A stretch of DNA of 64,000 bases from Scatophagus argus (Eukaryota; Chordata; Actinopteri; Scatophagidae), in NCBI RefSeq assembly GCF_020382885.2, contig NC_058513.1, forward strand, positions 10,077,774 through 10,141,773, given 5' to 3'. This document shows, one piece after another, positions 60,301 to 64,000 of this stretch; within the stretch, counting starts at the first letter, position 1, and each line of letters opens with the position of its first letter. The translations under genes were made by a program, and so were the position numbers. The notes under the pieces are model-generated. The model had not been told where the DNA came from, did no database searches, and saw only the letters and a program-made list of their open reading frames with translations.

Positions 60301-61984
60301 AAGGTGATCAGAGGCAGGATGCTCTACAAGTAAGACTTTTAAACTGTCTGACTGACATATAAGTGAGTAAAATCAAAGGTCCCTCACTGTGCTGTACAAG
60401 TTTAACACTGTTGTGATTTTAGCTGCCTACAGATTTTTCTTATGCAGCTTTATACTGCTGCAATAAGTCTTCTTACTGTTGTTATGCTGCTTTGTGTCTT
60501 GGTTTGTGCTTGTTTTTTTAGGTTATGTGTCTCTGGTTCAGTTGGTGCAGTTTGTTCACTTTCAGGGTTGTAAAGGCTAAATATTAGCCAGCACAGCTGC
60601 TTTCACTTGCAGCACACACCAGACAGGATAGCAGTAAATGTCTACAGATTTCTGGCTAATATAATCTGCTCAAACCATACAGCAAAGTCTGACGTTATTG
60701 TTTGGGTAGAACAGTCCGGTCAATTCTTTGTTGTAATTAAAGTTTCTTCCTTGCAGTTCTTTTTTCATCAGTGTTATTTGTGACAAGATGGTCATTTTCC
60801 CAAGCTTTCTTCAATTCAGTTTTTTATTCCAGTTCTATAGGCTTTATTGGCATGAAGTTCTGTATTTACTGCCAGAGCCCAACCACAATTGGGAAAAAGA
60901 GGATGTTGATGTTGTTTTTCTTCCTTGCTTGCCCCTCAAAGTGTTGTGTGTTGCACTAGTAATATCTCCTAATCTCTGCCTTTTCACTTTCTTTTCAGGG
61001 GTGTGTTTTCACTTGCAATCCAGAATCTACACATCCAGTCTCTTGGGTTGCGTTCGCTACGTAGTGTCAGTGGAGGTTTGGTCCTGTTGCATAACAATTC
61101 TCAGCTGTGCTACACCAGCTCACTGCCCTGGGAGACTCTCCTCCATCCCACCGATGGACCTCACCGCATTGTCAGCAAGAATGAGGACCCCCAAGTCTGT
61201 GGTAGGTGAACACAGCAGCGTCAAGCTCCACCAAAGTGACCACACACTTGTCACTTGGCAGCTGTCTTTATCCAAGTTAAATACCTTGACCAGATACAAG
61301 ATTCAGTTTCATTTTGTGTTCAAGCAAAAATCCAGCGACTGTTTTATGAATTGCATTTTAAAAAACATTCATGGATGTTGTTGCATGATAGATATTTGCA
61401 ATTTTTGATAAGACAGGTGGTGCATGTTTGCTTCATCCCTTACAAACTGACATAAACAATTGTTTTCTCTGTTTTTGTATGTGTGTTCAGTGAAAGAAGG
61501 GCATGTTTGTCACCCGCTGTGTAAGGGGGGCTGCTGGGGCCCAGGGCCCAGCCAGTGTGTGTCCTGCAGTGCTTTCCAACGCGGCACAGAGTGCGTAGAG
61601 CAGTGTGACATCTATCAGGGGTAAGAAGGTTTGTGTGTGTGTTTGTGTGTGTGTGGCTGCATTAAACCAATAATAATAAAAAAGACAAACAAGCGCTAAT
61701 GTTCCAAATAAAGCCGTATTCTGTGTGCCATAATCCTCTAGAAGTTCACCAGAGTAAACAAAAAAAAAAAAAACAAAATAAAACTTATCATGTATTCACC
61801 CAAAGCAAAAATGTGAACAGATGGATTTAAGTAGGGTTGATTTGACTGGATTGCAGCCAATGCCAAAATAGTCACAGCAAATCAATATAAAAGCTTTTAA
61901 CTTAAATTGTGCCCTTGAGCAACTATATCTCACTGACAAAGTAAATAAATGAGATACCACTGGGTACTCAACGCTAAGATTTCC

Positions 61985-62021
<37 letters not shown>

Positions 62022-63085
62022 ATGTGCATATTTCACAGAAGTTAAGTGAATAAGTAGAGATCCATTTCAAAGTGGTCCTGATTTGATGATATATGTGTAT
62101 GCTTCACTCAGTCCAAAGGCCTAAAATACCCTAATAAAGCCATGCTACACAATTAACCTGTCACATTTTTAAACTCTACTTAAATCGTCTTTGACTATTT
62201 TTAGGATGAAATAAGAGTCCTCATTTTTATACGTTTGAAAATGTGTTAGTTGCCCATGTTTTGTCCAGCATTTTTTGGCTGTAAGGGTTGAGCCATTTGG
62301 TTAAAATCAACATCACATTATGCATATTTAAAAGAATCTTGATGTTCACTGAACATCAAGATCAACATTGGTAATGACTTGTTCCAGTGCATCCCATGTA
62401 TGCCTGAACACACTGAGATCTGGGGAGTTTTGGGGGCCAAATTGAGCTTTTTGTCATGTTCCACAAGCTGTTCCTGAACATTTTTTGTGGTGTGGTTACT
62501 TGGTTTGTCTTGCTGAGCGGACGACCACCGCACTAAGAGCATGGCATTATTCTCTTCACATGTCAGTGGTTTTAATGTTTTGGTTGATCAGCATATGCCC
62601 AGTTGTCATGCATTACATTAGAGAAGGTTTTTCATACATGTAAAACTTGGCCTGTATGCCAGGTATAAAGCTACATCAGCAGCCAGTTAGCCTAGCTTAG
62701 CATTAATACTGAAAACATCATGATATGATCAAATTTTAACAATACAATTTCACTCAAAGTTGATGACCAACAGTATGCATTGTTGCCTGACTCTTTGTGG
62801 TTCAGAGGGCAAGCTATCCTGAGCAGGTCATCTGGTCTAAGTCTAAGGCTCATAGCTATTTGCAGCTGGGGGCCCCCCTTTCTAAAAATGTGTGTCCTTA
62901 TGAGAGTGTCAGGTGCTTTGTATAAAAGCATCCAACAAATGCCAGACTGTGTAATTTGATGTTATGTTCTGTGCCTGCTGTGCTTGTGTTGCAGGGCTGT
63001 GCGTGAATACGCAGATGGATCTTTGTGTGTCGCCTGTCACACAGAGTGTCGGCCTCTTAATGGCTCTGCTTCCTGTCATGGCCCG
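48341..63085 (+). CDS. erbb2: ErbB2 receptor tyrosine kinase, N-terminal part (gene continues past the window)
   Basis: Ligand-less EGFR-family co-receptor of the plasma membrane. Fourteen exons are seen: 48341-48413, 55652-55803, 56014-56194, 56435-56575, 57244-57309, 57404-57519, 57646-57787, 58137-58265, 59105-59246, 59948-60021, 60239-60329, 60999-61201, 61491-61620, 62995-63085. They join in phase to 577 residues: signal peptide (about 1-22), L1 (from VCLGTDMKL), Cys-rich domain II ([27 protein letters not shown]), L2 ([28 protein letters not shown]) and the start of domain IV ([12 protein letters not shown]). The remaining domain IV, TM and kinase lie to the right. TDMKL, CKGPLPxDCCH and the pgap3 neighbour favour ERBB2 over EGFR/ERBB3/ERBB4. 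Intron 1 is 7.2 kb. Confidence 0.95.
54517..54539. repeat. (TA)n microsatellite
   Basis: Alternating TA in erbb2 intron 1. Confidence 0.9.
55030..55327 (+). mobile_element. 3' end of an L2/CR1-type fish LINE
   Basis: Ends CAAACTTGGCCAATGAAGCT followed by tandem GATTCT units, the tail typical of these fish LINEs, preceded by CAAATTCCTTGTTTGTACAC. No RT coding part is present (5' truncated). It lies in intron 1 of erbb2. Confidence 0.75.
61989..62021. repeat. (GT)n microsatellite
   Basis: Long GT run in intron 13 of erbb2. Confidence 0.95.
62318..62590 (-). mobile_element. Degraded Tc1-type transposase fragment
   Basis: The minus strand reads [20 protein letters not shown] then [20 protein letters not shown]. 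In fish Tc1-like transposases this block has an Asp-Asn-Ala-Pro-Cys-His core; here it is altered, and the downstream DLNPIEHLWD block is lost by frameshift. It is a dead C-terminal remnant in intron 13 of erbb2. An 11-bp palindrome (62338-62360) sits at one side. Confidence 0.7.
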
Positions 63086-63215
63086 GTAAGGTGTTCATGC
63101 AGGTTAAAGTCCTTCTGACTGTACAGTGCTGATTGTTATAATTATGTTGGGTTTTATGACAAAGTAAATAATCTGGAAATGTCTCACGTACATGACGCAA
63201 CCATAATGACTTCCG

Positions 63216-63463
63216 ATGAAATTCAATTCAATTCAATTCAATTCAGTTTATTTATATAGCGCCAGTTCACAACAACACTTTCCAATTTGAGCAGGTCTAG
63301 ACCAAACTCTTTAATTAAATTGTAAATAGAGAGAGCCCAACATTCCCCCTTCAGCAAGCACTTGGCGACAGTGGCGAGGAAAAACTGCCTTTTAGAAGGC
63401 AGAAACCTCGGAGCAGACCCTGGCTCAAGATGGGCGGCCATCTGCCTTGACCGGTTGGAGAGA

Positions 63464-63505
<42 letters not shown>

Positions 63506-64000
63506 CAGAGGGGGTGGGGTGTGAGAGAAGGAGCACACAAGCAGAGATGCATAGCAGCAGTAATAATACCAGAAGTATCGGAAATGTAGATAGTGATAAT
63601 GACAATGAAGTATACAGAAGTTATTATGGTGATTTTGATAACAATAGTAGTAACAATAATGGTAGTAGCTGTACTGAGTCGTAACAGATTTAAATCAGAT
63701 TATGACTAAACAGTAGTAATTGCAGTAGGTTTTGAGCAGGACCGCAGCAGGAGGTCCAGTCGTGATCGATAGGAATCTGCGGGACAAGAAAGCACAGGGA
63801 CTCCAGGGAAGAAGTTGTGTTAGTAATATGCATTAATGGGACATGAATGTGTGCAGAAGGAGAGGGAGAGGAAGAAAGAGCTCAGTGCGTCATGGGAGGG
63901 CCCCCGGTAGTCTAAGCCTATAGCAGCATAACTAGGGGCCGGCCTAGGCCAGCCCTAACTATAAGCTTTATCAAAGAGGAAAGTTTTTAGTCTACTCTTA
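63216..64000. repeat. Dispersed repeat with (AATTC)n head and TTTATATAGCGCC motif
   Basis: Begins with tandem AATTC units followed by AGTTTATTTATATAGCGCCA, then GAGCCCAACATTCCCCCTTC and CTTGGCGACAGTGGCGAGGA. These phrases are familiar from a widespread teleost interspersed repeat. It contains a (GA)n tract at 63457-63504. It lies in the intron after erbb2 exon 14 and runs off the window. Class not assigned. Confidence 0.6.
63457..63504. repeat. (GA)n microsatellite
   Basis: Nearly pure GA run inside the dispersed repeat. Confidence 0.95.

Noticed and set aside
48341-63085. EGFR, ERBB3 or ERBB4 as the identity of the receptor
   Set aside because: The L1 start (TDMKL), [11 protein letters not shown] and the adjacent pgap3 fit ERBB2 better. 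Kinase and tail evidence lies outside the window, so this is not absolute.

Overview
The window is vertebrate nuclear DNA. Its genes are split by GT-AG introns, it is AT-rich, it carries CA/GT microsatellites, and it contains transposon remnants typical of ray-finned fish. The family content and gene order suggest a teleost, probably a percomorph; that is inference and I cannot name the species. Eleven protein genes can be supported. For the multi-exon genes I rebuilt exon joins by hand from splice sites, reading phase and remembered family sequences. Every join listed keeps frame.

Layout. Positions 285-8957 (minus): tgfb1i1 (Hic-5), a paxillin-family LD/LIM focal-adhesion adaptor, complete at 457 residues. 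Positions 11350-13556 (minus): elob (elongin B). It is head to head with pkmyt1 (14628-17329, plus), the membrane-associated inhibitory kinase of CDK1. Next come two tandem C2H2 zinc-finger genes (18489-19652 and 22550-23776) that share an N-terminal coiled-coil exon. Between them lies a single-coding-exon RhoG-like GTPase (20926-21498) that has lost several catalytic residues. Then follow a sesquipedalian/PHETA-type PH-domain endosomal protein (26590-29149), fast skeletal myosin regulatory light chain mylpf (31576-34084), a degenerate-looking intronless class A GPCR (36000-36851), pgap3 (38696-41976), and the first 14 coding exons of erbb2 (48341-63085). The erbb2 gene runs off the right edge within domain IV of the ectodomain.

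The genes do not form an operon-like unit. They are a vertebrate syntenic block; pgap3 next to erbb2 matches the human 17q12 neighbourhood. Non-genic DNA holds a clean MITE at 37.8-38.0 kb, a dead LINE reverse-transcriptase fragment at 44.7-45.3 kb, an L2/CR1-type LINE 3' end at 55 kb, a Tc1-type transposase fragment at 62.3 kb, copies of a common fish non-autonomous DNA element, and a dispersed repeat at the right edge.

The observations most worth checking are the catalytically altered RhoG paralog, the GPCR lacking DRY/NPxxY/ECL2-Cys signatures, a phase-preserving 51-nt cassette exon that would split the LD1 motif of Hic-5, the CArG+TEAD pair upstream of tgfb1i1, the minimal uORFs of erbb2 and the PHETA gene, a perfect CTCF-type core upstream of the zinc-finger/Rho cluster, and the intact-looking MITE. 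I saw no new multi-gene system. The nearest to something undescribed is the zinc finger - pseudo-RhoG - zinc finger cluster.
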